In this document: positions 7,387 through 14,154 of the stretch, one piece after another
Layout of the letters: each line of letters begins with the position of its first letter
Position numbering within the stretch: the stretch's first letter is position 1
Source: [Clostridium] methylpentosum DSM 5476
Lineage (GTDB): Bacteria > Bacillota > Clostridia > Oscillospirales > Ruminococcaceae
Assembly (NCBI GenBank): GCA_000158655.1
Contig: EQ973338.1
Span: 352,816 to 409,208 of the forward strand
Direction of reading: 5' to 3'
Length of the DNA stretch: 56,393 bases
Notes under the pieces: generated by a model
The model's database searches: none
Told to the model about the DNA's origin: nothing
What the model saw: the letters and a program-made list of their open reading frames with translations, nothing else
Translations under genes and position numbers: made by a program

Positions 7387-7540
7387 ATTTCCTCCCATAT
7401 GCAAAAATAATGCTTTTACATATAGGCTGCAAACGGTCAAAGGTTGCACGTTTCCGTGCAACAAATTAAAAATATTTCAAAATCAGCAATTTATATAATA
7501 ATAAATATTCCCCGGCATAGCCGGGGGGTTCTTTCTACAA
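7387..7540 (-). repeat. Cassette leader, copy b, with inserted hairpin
   Basis: It carries the palindrome GTTGCACG-TTTC-CGTGCAAC (7443-7462) and about 50 bases nearly identical to the leader of the intact DUF4417 gene. About 40 extra bases (about 7497-7540) contain CCCCGGC-ATA-GCCGGGG, like the hairpins around the IS200 relic at 18300-19060. Confidence 0.7.
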
Positions 7541-7545
7541 AAAAC

Positions 7546-7570
7546 GGGTGAGTCCTATAAGGACTCACCC
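7546..7570 (-). terminator. Second copy of the tRNA-Pro type terminator
   Basis: A 10-bp stem (GGGTGAGTCC with complement, loop TATAA) is followed on the minus strand by GTTTTTTG. The first pairs differ from the tRNA terminator by compensating changes (CGG to GGG and CCG to CCC). It closes the intact DUF4417-fusion gene. Confidence 0.7.
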
Positions 7571-7651
7571 ATGGTCGGAGTGTAATTACAGGATCTGGCA
7601 AAGCCCAGTAAAATCAATGGTTTGCACGCAGTCGGCAAGAGGTTTTATCTC
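7570..7651 (-). repeat. Cassette 3' module, copy r5
   Basis: It directly follows the stop codon at 7650. Blocks CATGGTCGGAGTGTAATTAC and GGCAAGAGGTTTTATC match the other modules, and its distal end continues into the terminator copy at 7546-7570. Confidence 0.65.
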
Positions 7652-9005
7652 AAATTGTACGGTCAAGCACAGTGACCTGCGTGATCACATCCCGTAGACG
7701 GTCAGAGCCTACCATATATTCAAGAACTTCGTCAGCTGTATTGCAAAGCTTTTCTGTTTCTTGCTTGTAAGCTTCAGAAATACTAAATTTTTCGGCATAG
7801 CTACTGACTGCATAAGTGGTTCCTTTCCAGGAAAAAACCACTTCTCCTCCTCGGATGAGGCATTCTTTAAAGTCAGAGATCGTTTTGAAGCGATTGTCTT
7901 CTTCGGTGTTAAAATAATATTTCATATAATTTCTTCCTGCTGATTTAAATTCAGGGGCTCCATCGGGAAAATCTTCAGGCCAATAATTGGTATGCGACTT
8001 TTCAAAATTAGGAATACCATACCGCGGCGATATCCAATTGATTCGATGGTCGTGTGGGTTGCTGTGTGCCCAAGGCTGTTTATGGTCTGTATAATGTCGT
8101 TCAGCAATTGCCCTTCCATCCTCGCCGATTTTTGTTGCTACTTTTGTCCCATCTTTTTTGAAAGTGATCTTGACTTCTCCCGGCTGGCCAATTAAACGGT
8201 AGTCCTCGGGCTTCGATGGTTTCCAGTCCCCGCCGTAAGCGCTGCCACCGCCTTTTCCAATCAGGTACGGCTCTATTGTATCACAAGAATTGCGATATGC
8301 GCCACCAATTTTAAACGAATCTAAATCATCATTCTGAAAATTGCGCTCATAGTTCATGTATTTCCAGGAGCTGCGCTCGTAGTCCACATACACGATATTG
8401 CCCTGCATTTCAGGGAAAGGCGTGTTGTAGCAGATAATTTTCTCCGGCTCGATCCGCCGCAGCAGTTCGTTGTAACCGGCCATGAACCACTCTTTCTGGT
8501 CGCAGCGGTTATCATGCTCCGACGCCATATAGGTAGAGACAGCCACAATGCTGCCTTTTTCAATTCCCTCAAAACAAAAATCGAAGGTGGATGCATCGCC
8601 CCAGTTTACCGTAGGAATGACGCGGATTCCCTTGGATGCCCAGTAAGCGCCGCACCAACGGTTACGAAACACATTGTAGATTTGCATGACAGGCGCCATT
8701 TCCAGATACATACTGAAATCCGGCGATAATACCGCCCGATAGCGGGATAGCTTCTCAATGTCATTGCCGGGGCTCCTCCATACCCGTTCAAAGCGGTAGT
8801 CGTAGAGGAAAAAGTGTACCATGCGGTCAAGATGGTTTTGATCTTCCAGGTGGGTTTTATCAAACCCGATCAGCAGGAGATCATCAAAGTCACCAGACTT
8901 TTCCTGAAACTTTGGAATGATAGGGATTTGCAGCTTTCCCTTGCCGGGGAACTGATTACGGAGAAGGGTTTGACTAGTGCGATAATTATAGTTTTCTTCG
9001 GTCAT
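7650..9005 (-). CDS. DUF4417 N-terminal domain fused to a toxin-like centre and conserved tail (451 aa)
   Basis: Residues about 1-230 form a DUF4417-type domain (HFFLYDYRFERVW, RNRWCGAYWASKGIRVIPT, KGSIVAVSTYMASEHDNR, TPFPEMQGNIVYVDYERSSW). DUF4417 has no known activity. A GGGSAYGG linker near 255 leads into a centre with KIGEDGRAIAERHY and HSNPHDHRINW, a His-rich block that looks like a nuclease-type toxin module but is not identified. The last ~90 residues (FKTISDFKECLIRGGEVVF ... RLRDVITQVTVLDRTI) recur in each relative. I chose the ATG at 9005 because GGGAGGC precedes it and the homologue starts there; a longer frame to 9059 overlaps the leader. There is no signal peptide, so secretion is not evident. 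It is the only intact large gene of the array. Confidence 0.75.
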   Translation of the reverse strand: MTEENYNYRTSQTLLRNQFPGKGKLQIPIIPKFQEKSGDFDDLLLIGFDKTHLEDQNHLDRMVHFFLYDYRFERVWRSPGNDIEKLSRYRAVLSPDFSMYLEMAPVMQIYNVFRNRWCGAYWASKGIRVIPTVNWGDASTFDFCFEGIEKGSIVAVSTYMASEHDNRCDQKEWFMAGYNELLRRIEPEKIICYNTPFPEMQGNIVYVDYERSSWKYMNYERNFQNDDLDSFKIGGAYRNSCDTIEPYLIGKGGGSAYGGDWKPSKPEDYRLIGQPGEVKITFKKDGTKVATKIGEDGRAIAERHYTDHKQPWAHSNPHDHRINWISPRYGIPNFEKSHTNYWPEDFPDGAPEFKSAGRNYMKYYFNTEEDNRFKTISDFKECLIRGGEVVFSWKGTTYAVSSYAEKFSISEAYKQETEKLCNTADEVLEYMVGSDRLRDVITQVTVLDRTI

Positions 9006-9130
9006 ATTGGAGCCTCCCGTACATAGTAAGGAACAAGTCCTTCTATATGCAGGCCCCAAATCGCAAAAAGTTGCACGTTTCCGTGCAACAAAATTAAAAA
9101 TATTTCAAAATCAGCGATTTATATAAAAAA
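9006..9130 (-). repeat. Cassette leader, copy a, with perfect palindrome
   Basis: The palindrome GTTGCACG-TTTC-CGTGCAAC (8-bp arms, 9070-9089) lies about 65 bases before the ATG at 9005. On the minus strand TTTTTG and TATAGA with 16 bases between them could be a promoter just downstream of it. The stretch continues directly from the tRNA-Pro terminator. Confidence 0.7.
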
Positions 9131-9157
9131 TCGGTGAGTCCTTTAAGGACTCACCGA
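9131..9157 (-). terminator. Terminator of tRNA-Pro
   Basis: An 11-bp perfect stem (TCGGTGAGTCC with complement, loop TTTAA) starts directly after the CCA end of the tRNA and is followed by TTTTTT on the minus strand. Confidence 0.85.
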
Positions 9158-9233
9158 TGGTCTGAGTGACGGGACTTGAACCCACGGCCTCCACCACCCC
9201 AAGGTGGCGCGCTACCATCTGCGCTACACCCAG
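9158..9233 (-). tRNA. tRNA-Pro (anticodon GGG)
   Basis: The 76-base gene includes an encoded CCA. The acceptor stem is CTGGGTG paired with CACTCAG (one G-T wobble), the anticodon loop is TTGGGGT, giving anticodon GGG, and the T arm contains GGTTCAAGTCCC. A TTGACT/TATAAT promoter lies upstream and a hairpin terminator downstream. It is the anchor of the cassette array: parts of its 3' end and terminator recur at 5407-5445 and 7546-7583. Confidence 0.93.
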
Positions 9234-9253
9234 ATGTGCTTGAATGCCTTACT

Positions 9254-9283
9254 ATTATAGCACAACCTGTCTTTAAAAGTCAA
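9254..9283 (-). promoter_or_regulatory. Promoter of tRNA-Pro
   Basis: On the minus strand TTGACT and TATAAT are separated by 18 bases, about 20 bases upstream of the tRNA 5' end. Confidence 0.75.
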
Positions 9284-9317
9284 GTGTGTGGTCGAATGAA
9301 AATTGTGAATTCAACTG

Positions 9318-9344
9318 TTGCATCTGGAAAAAATGTGTTATAAT
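9318..9344 (+). promoter_or_regulatory. Probable metG promoter
   Basis: TTGCAT and TATAAT with 15 bases between them (or GTTGCA with 16) lie about 50 bases before the metG start. They fall within the longer open frame, which supports starting metG at 9393. Confidence 0.5.
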
Positions 9345-9392
9345 AAAAAAGAAATCAAAATTGACGCCTCATTCGGCGAAAAGGAGCTCATC

Positions 9393-11342
9393 ATGAAAGA
9401 AAAATTTTATCTCACAACGGCGATTGCTTACGCCTCCCGCAAGCCTCATATAGGCAATACCTACGAAATTGTGTTTGCTGACGCAGTGGCGCGGTTCAAA
9501 CGAATGCAGGGGTATGACGTGCACTTTGTCACCGGAACCGACGAACACGGCCAAAAGGTGGAGGACCTCGCAAAAGAGAGCGGCATTTCCCCAAAACAGT
9601 ATGTCGACAGCGTTGCGGGTGAAATCAAGACGATCTGGGATTTGATGGACTCTACCTACGACACCTTTATCCGCACGACTGACGACTATCACGAGCGTGT
9701 TGTACAGAAGATTTTCAAGAAGCTCTATGACCAGGGGGATATCTACAAGAGCGAGTACCAGGGGCTGTACTGCGTGCCCTGCGAGTCGTTCTTTACTGAG
9801 ACCCAGCTTGTTGACGGCAAATGTCCTGACTGCGGGCGGGAGGTCGTCCCCACTAAGGAAGAGGCTTACTTCTTTAAAATGAGCAAGTATCAGGACCGCC
9901 TGATGGAATACATCGAGCAGCACCCCGATTTTATCCAGCCCAAATCCCGTGAGAATGAAATGGTCAACAACTTCCTCAAGCCCGGGCTTCAGGATCTGTG
10001 CGTGTCGCGCACCTCGTTTACCTGGGGGGTGCAGGTGGATTTTGATCCCAAGCATGTGGTGTATGTTTGGCTTGACGCGCTGGTCAACTACATCACCGCA
10101 ATCGGCTACGACCCCGAGGGGAGTTCCGAATTGTTTGAAAAGGAATGGCCTGCGGACCTGCACATCATTGGAAAGGACATCCTGCGCTTCCACACGATTT
10201 ACTGGCCGATTTTCCTCATGGCGCTCGATCTTCCCCTGCCCAAGCAGATTTTTGGCCATCCCTGGCTGCTCTCGGGACAGGACAAGATGAGCAAATCAGT
10301 CGGCAACGTCATCTACGCAGACGACCTTGTGCGGCAGTTCGGTTCGGTCGATGCGGTGCGCTTTTATCTGCTCAGCGCCATGCCGTACGCGCAGGATGGG
10401 AGCATTACCTACGAAAATGTGATCTCCCGGTTTAACTCCGAGTTGGCCAACACCCTCGGAAATCTTGTCAACCGCACCGTCACGATGGTGGGCAAGTACT
10501 TTGACGGGGCGATCCCCGCACCGACTGCGAAGGCTCCTTTGGACGAAGAGCTGTCCTCCATGGCAAAAGAGACGGTTGCAAAGTTTGACGGGCAGATGAA
10601 CGCGCTTAAAACCTCGGATGCAATTGACACAGTGATGGCGTTTGCCCGCCGCTGCAACAAATACATCGACGAGACGATGCCGTGGGCGCTCGCAAAGGAC
10701 GAGGCGGAGACCGAGCGGTTGGGCACAGTGCTCTACAACCTGCTCGAGGGCATTCGGTTTATCGCAGTGCTGCTCACCCCGTTTATGCCCACAACTGCTG
10801 AGGAAATTCTGACTCAGATCAACGCGCCTGACTCGGACTACGCGTCGCTCAAAGAATTTGGCGGCATCCGGGCGGGAGACAAGGTGGGTCAGCCCAGAGT
10901 GCTGTTCGGCAGAATCGACGAAGCGAAAAAACTCGCTGAGATTCAAGCCGAAATTGAGAGCAAGCTCCCGAAGAAAGAGGAGAAAAAGGCGGAAAAACAG
11001 CAGGGGGCACCTGCAGGCATCATCACCATCGACGACTTTGCCAAGGTCTCGCTGCGCGTCGCACAGATCAAAGAGTGTGAAAAGGTTGCAAAATCCGATA
11101 AGCTGCTCCGGCTCATCCTCGACGACGGAGAAGGAAGCCGCCAGGTTGTCTCGGGCATTGCGAAGTGGTACTCCCCTGAGGAACTCGTAGGCAAAAAGGT
11201 GATCATCGTGGCCAATCTCAAGCCGGTCAAACTGCGCGGTGTCGAGAGCCAGGGGATGATTCTCGCAGCGGATGTGGAGGACGGCGCAGCCAAAGTGCTG
11301 TTTGTCGATGACTCGGTGCCCGCCGGTGCAAAGATCCGATAG
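9393..11342 (+). CDS. metG: Methionyl-tRNA synthetase
   Basis: This 649-aa cytoplasmic enzyme charges tRNA-Met. Landmarks in order are the HIGH-type motif (RKPHIGNTYE, residues about 16-25), a zinc-binding insert with CVPC and CPDC (about 127-150), the catalytic KMSKS (near 297), the anticodon-binding helical domain, and a C-terminal EMAPII-like tRNA-binding domain (about 545-649, with VSLRVAQI and SQGMILAA). The open frame reaches back to 9318, but the ATG at 9393 follows AAGGAG and begins MKEKFYLTTAIAY as in other family members. tatD follows after 13 bases, the usual metG-tatD pairing in Firmicutes, so they are probably one transcript. No T-box leader is visible. Confidence 0.96.
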   Translation: MKEKFYLTTAIAYASRKPHIGNTYEIVFADAVARFKRMQGYDVHFVTGTDEHGQKVEDLAKESGISPKQYVDSVAGEIKTIWDLMDSTYDTFIRTTDDYHERVVQKIFKKLYDQGDIYKSEYQGLYCVPCESFFTETQLVDGKCPDCGREVVPTKEEAYFFKMSKYQDRLMEYIEQHPDFIQPKSRENEMVNNFLKPGLQDLCVSRTSFTWGVQVDFDPKHVVYVWLDALVNYITAIGYDPEGSSELFEKEWPADLHIIGKDILRFHTIYWPIFLMALDLPLPKQIFGHPWLLSGQDKMSKSVGNVIYADDLVRQFGSVDAVRFYLLSAMPYAQDGSITYENVISRFNSELANTLGNLVNRTVTMVGKYFDGAIPAPTAKAPLDEELSSMAKETVAKFDGQMNALKTSDAIDTVMAFARRCNKYIDETMPWALAKDEAETERLGTVLYNLLEGIRFIAVLLTPFMPTTAEEILTQINAPDSDYASLKEFGGIRAGDKVGQPRVLFGRIDEAKKLAEIQAEIESKLPKKEEKKAEKQQGAPAGIITIDDFAKVSLRVAQIKECEKVAKSDKLLRLILDDGEGSRQVVSGIAKWYSPEELVGKKVIIVANLKPVKLRGVESQGMILAADVEDGAAKVLFVDDSVPAGAKIR

Positions 11343-11355
11343 CCGGAGGACAGAT

Positions 11356-12129
11356 ATGTTAAACGGAATTTTTGATTCGCACGCCCATTATGACAGCGAG
11401 GACTTTGACCCCGACCGGGAGGAGCTGATCGACTCGTTTGCCGCCCAAGGGGTTGTCGCAGTGCTCAACGCCTCGAGCGATATCCCTTCCTCCCGGGCGA
11501 GCATGGCGCTCACTGAACGTTATCCCTTCTTCTGGTGTGGCGTCGGAGTGCACCCCCACGAAGCGGCAGAAGTGGACGGAGACTACATCGACCAGATCGA
11601 GCAGATGTGTGCCCAGCCCAAGGTAGTGGCGATTGGAGAGATCGGGCTCGACTACCACTATGATTTCAGTCCTCGTCCGATTCAGAGGCGTGTGTTTGAG
11701 CGGCAGATGAAGCTGGCACAGCAGCTCGGGAAGCCGGTGATCATCCACTCTCGCGAGGCGACAGAGGATACTCTCGAAATTTTGCAGAAGTTTCCATCAG
11801 TGACTGGGGTGGTGCACTGCTTTAGCGGCAGTGCGGAAACCGCTGAGGTGCTGCTCAAACTGGGCTATTACATCGGCTTTACTGGGGTTGTGACGTTCAA
11901 CAACGCGAAAAAAGTGGCTCGTGCGGCGCAGGTGGTACCGCTTGACCGGCTGTTGCTCGAGACGGACTGCCCCTACATGGCGCCCGTTCCGTTGCGCGGC
12001 AAGCGATGCGAGTCCCCGATGATCGTCTACACCGCCGAAAAGCTCGCGCAGATCAAAGGGGTGGATGCGCAGCAGCTGGTGGACGCAGCACGGGAGAACA
12101 CCTGCCGGCTGTTTGGAATTTCCCTGTAG
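11356..12129 (+). CDS. tatD: TatD-family metal-dependent DNase
   Basis: This 257-aa TIM-barrel hydrolase binds two divalent metals. Ligand motifs are DSHAHYD at the N-terminus, GVHPHEA, GEIGLDYHYD, IHSREA, HCFSG and ETDCPYMAP followed by GKRCES, all in the family order. Members are 3'-5' DNases or D-aminoacyl-tRNA deacylase-like enzymes. The ATG at 11356 follows CGGAGGA; the longer open frame runs into the end of metG. It is probably cotranscribed with metG. Normal length and no irregularities. Confidence 0.94.
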   Translation: MLNGIFDSHAHYDSEDFDPDREELIDSFAAQGVVAVLNASSDIPSSRASMALTERYPFFWCGVGVHPHEAAEVDGDYIDQIEQMCAQPKVVAIGEIGLDYHYDFSPRPIQRRVFERQMKLAQQLGKPVIIHSREATEDTLEILQKFPSVTGVVHCFSGSAETAEVLLKLGYYIGFTGVVTFNNAKKVARAAQVVPLDRLLLETDCPYMAPVPLRGKRCESPMIVYTAEKLAQIKGVDAQQLVDAARENTCRLFGISL

Positions 12130-12344
12130 GCAAATTCCGACTCGTGTTTTAAATCCTGTATCTGCCAGACACAAACGCTTGTAGACTGCTTGAAGGAAGC
12201 AGCATAATCACAATCTAAGTAGACCGCGGTCTGGAGCGGTTTGGGACACTGTGCGGTGACAGTTGTCAAAGCGCTGCTGGTTTGTCTCAGAAACAATTAT
12301 TTTTCCAGCACTGCTTTTGAGCTGAATGCTGGCAAAGGTTCCGC
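12130..12344. other. Spacer downstream of tatD, no gene seen
   Basis: No convincing frame, ribosome binding site or terminator is visible. It leads into the two repeat copies at 12345 and 12586. Confidence 0.4.
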
Positions 12345-12520
12345 AATCAAAACCATCGGTTGAACGGGTGGTTTGCACCAGCTCTACAGGGGCATCATAC
12401 CGGCCCACCTCTCAAAAAGCACTAAAAAGCTGTCATTTGTATCACACACATTGCAACTGCGAACGCAGTGATTCCCGATCGCTTTTCATTCCGAGCCAAA
12501 CAATTCTTGTCATTTGTTTC
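12345..12520 (+). repeat. Dispersed ~200-bp repeat, copy B
   Basis: It begins AATCAAAACCATCGGTTGAA with the ACCA...TGGT hairpin, then GGTTTGCACCAGCTCTAC, and includes ATTGCAACTGCGAACGCAGT followed by GATTCCCGATCGC. The same blocks in the same order occur in the copies at 592, 12586 and 18118. There is no clear terminal hairpin before copy C begins, so it may be truncated. Confidence 0.55.
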
Positions 12521-12585
12521 GCCCTTTGCTCAGAAGGAAAGCTTTCTATTCTCACCGACAGTGCCAGCTATTTCGCTTTAGCTAC

Positions 12586-12820
12586 AATTAAAACCACCCG
12601 TGAACAGGTGGTATGCACAGGCTTAAGTCAATGACCGACTTCGGCGCCTGAAGGGGTATCAGAATCACACCCATGGCAACCCGTAATCAGGTCACATTCG
12701 CTTGTCGTAAGAACAGATATCGATTCAGATTGTTCTGTATTCTGCTTTTGCGTTGCAAAAGCTGTCTTCCTTTCGTTGAAGCTTATTCTTTTTAGCCCCC
12801 GGTTCCACCGGGGGTTTTCT
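12586..12820 (+). repeat. Dispersed ~200-bp repeat, copy C, best preserved
   Basis: It starts AATTAAAACCACCCGTGAAC (hairpin ACCACC-8-GGTGGT), contains GGCAACCCGTAATCAGGTCA and GAACAGATATCGATT, and ends with a CCCCCGG-TTCCA-CCGGGGG hairpin plus TTTTCT at 12796-12814. It has no reading frame of note. It is tandem with copy B. The hairpin, conserved core and terminator-like end give it the layout of a small structured RNA gene or a non-autonomous IS200/IS605-type element. Confidence 0.6.
12796..12814 (+). terminator. Terminal hairpin of repeat copy C
   Basis: A 7-bp stem CCCCCGG/CCGGGGG with a 5-base loop is followed by TTTTCT on the plus strand. Confidence 0.65.
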
Positions 12821-12844
12821 CTTACTAAAGCACACAATAAAAAA

Positions 12845-12872
12845 ACAGGCTGACTTATCAGAGTCAGCCTGT
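12845..12872 (-). terminator. Bidirectional terminator behind the glycosyltransferase gene
   Basis: A 10-bp stem ACAGGCTGAC with its complement and an 8-base loop has A-runs on one side and T-runs on the other, directly after the stop codon at 12875. Confidence 0.8.
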
Positions 12873-12874
12873 TT

Positions 12875-13876
12875 TTATAATTCCATCACATGCTCGTAGA
12901 TCTGCTTGAGCTGTTTTCCGATGTTGGCGAGGTCGCGCTCTACTGCGACTGCATAACCCGGCTCGATCATCGAAGGGAGTTCCTGTTCAAGAATTCCGCG
13001 GATTTTTTGTTCAAACGACTCGAGCGAGTCCGCCTTGTAGATGTTTTTTCCGTCCTCGAGCCAGCCCTCATAGATCGGAATGTCCCGGATGAGCACATTT
13101 TGCTTGGTTGCCAGCGCCTCGAGCAGCACAATCCCTTCGGTTTCCTCATAGGTGGGAAAGAGAAATAGGTTTGCGCCGCAATAAGCAGTGCGCAGGATGT
13201 CGCTCTCCACATAGCCGGGAAAAAAGAGGTTGGGCAGCTTGGTGCGGACCGCTTTGCCGATTTTTGCGGGAACTGAATACAACGGGGTGTGACCAAACCA
13301 GATAAACTTGTATTCTGGCATCCGCTTGGCGAGTTCCACAAAATCGAGAATACCCTTGCGCTCTATGTACAGACCCACCGCCATGACCACCTTGTCCTCT
13401 GCAGAAAATCCAAACCGCTGGCGGAATGTCAACCCTTTGATCGGGTCCTGTTCAAAAAATTCAAGTTCAATGCCGTTGGAGACTGCAAAGATTTCCTGTT
13501 CGATCCCGTACCCCTCTAAAATGCGCTTGGAATAAGGAGTCGGTGTGACGATGCAGTCCCCGCTCGTGTAGCAGGTGATCAGCCACTTTTTAAACTGGGG
13601 AGAGAGCAGGTTAGAAAAGATAAAGGAGTTGCGGAAATCCTCCTCTGTGCTATGCGCGTGGTAAACCACCTTTTTGCCGTGTTTGCGCGCGGTCTGCGCG
13701 ATGTGGAGTGAATTGGGGCCCACAGTGTTAATGTGTGCTATATCAAAATCGTCTTTTGGATCGAGTGTATATGGAATGTTGTTTTTTTCAAGCGCTTTGA
13801 TCTGATGGCTCAGCGTTTTTCCGATGCCAGACTTTTTTATTAGGCTCATTCCCTCGGAATAAAGCAGTACTTTCAT
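12875..13876 (-). CDS. Glycosyltransferase family 4 (glycolipid-synthase type)
   Basis: This 333-aa GT-B enzyme has an N-terminal Rossmann half (MKVLLYSEGMSL, HINTVGPNSL, VVYHAHSTEEDF) and a C-terminal sugar-nucleotide half (AVGLYIERKGILDF near 172-185, then PTYEETEGIVLLEA near 240-253, the E-x7-E signature of retaining GT4). The overall pattern resembles the 1,2-diacylglycerol 3-glucosyltransferases of low-GC Gram-positives, which make membrane glycolipids and anchor lipids for lipoteichoic acid. Substrate assignment is an inference. No membrane segment is present; these enzymes bind the membrane peripherally. It is a single gene with its own promoter (13916-13944) and terminator. Confidence 0.85.
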   Translation of the reverse strand: MKVLLYSEGMSLIKKSGIGKTLSHQIKALEKNNIPYTLDPKDDFDIAHINTVGPNSLHIAQTARKHGKKVVYHAHSTEEDFRNSFIFSNLLSPQFKKWLITCYTSGDCIVTPTPYSKRILEGYGIEQEIFAVSNGIELEFFEQDPIKGLTFRQRFGFSAEDKVVMAVGLYIERKGILDFVELAKRMPEYKFIWFGHTPLYSVPAKIGKAVRTKLPNLFFPGYVESDILRTAYCGANLFLFPTYEETEGIVLLEALATKQNVLIRDIPIYEGWLEDGKNIYKADSLESFEQKIRGILEQELPSMIEPGYAVAVERDLANIGKQLKQIYEHVMEL

Positions 13877-13915
13877 TTTTTCACCAACTATATTTTAATC
13901 GCATGCCTATTCATT

Positions 13916-13944
13916 ATTGTAGTAGGTTTGCACGGTTCTGTCAA
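13916..13944 (-). promoter_or_regulatory. Promoter of the glycosyltransferase gene
   Basis: On the minus strand TTGACA and TACAAT are 17 bases apart, about 40 bases upstream of the ATG at 13876. Confidence 0.75.
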
Positions 13945-14076
13945 CAAAAAGACTCCAACTGAAAGGGAATTGTAATCTTTGAGTACCCTCGAAAGTTTTA
14001 CCAAAGCCTTGAATTTACGCTTTGTCTACGATAATGTTACAGAATCCTCACAAAAGTGAATTTTTTGTGAGAAGCG

Positions 14077-14105
14077 TTTTCAATCGCACAGGGTTGTGCT
14101 ATAAT
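14077..14105 (+). promoter_or_regulatory. Promoter of the 14155-15801 gene
   Basis: TTTTCA and TATAAT are 17 bases apart, about 50 bases before the GTG start. Confidence 0.65.
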
Positions 14106-14154
14106 GGCAGGGTACATTCGTTAATGCAATTACGATGAAAAAGGAGTAACAATA

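Noticed and set aside
1770-7651. CRISPR array
   Set aside because: The repeated modules are ~80 bases, variable and separated by genes rather than by short spacers of equal length.
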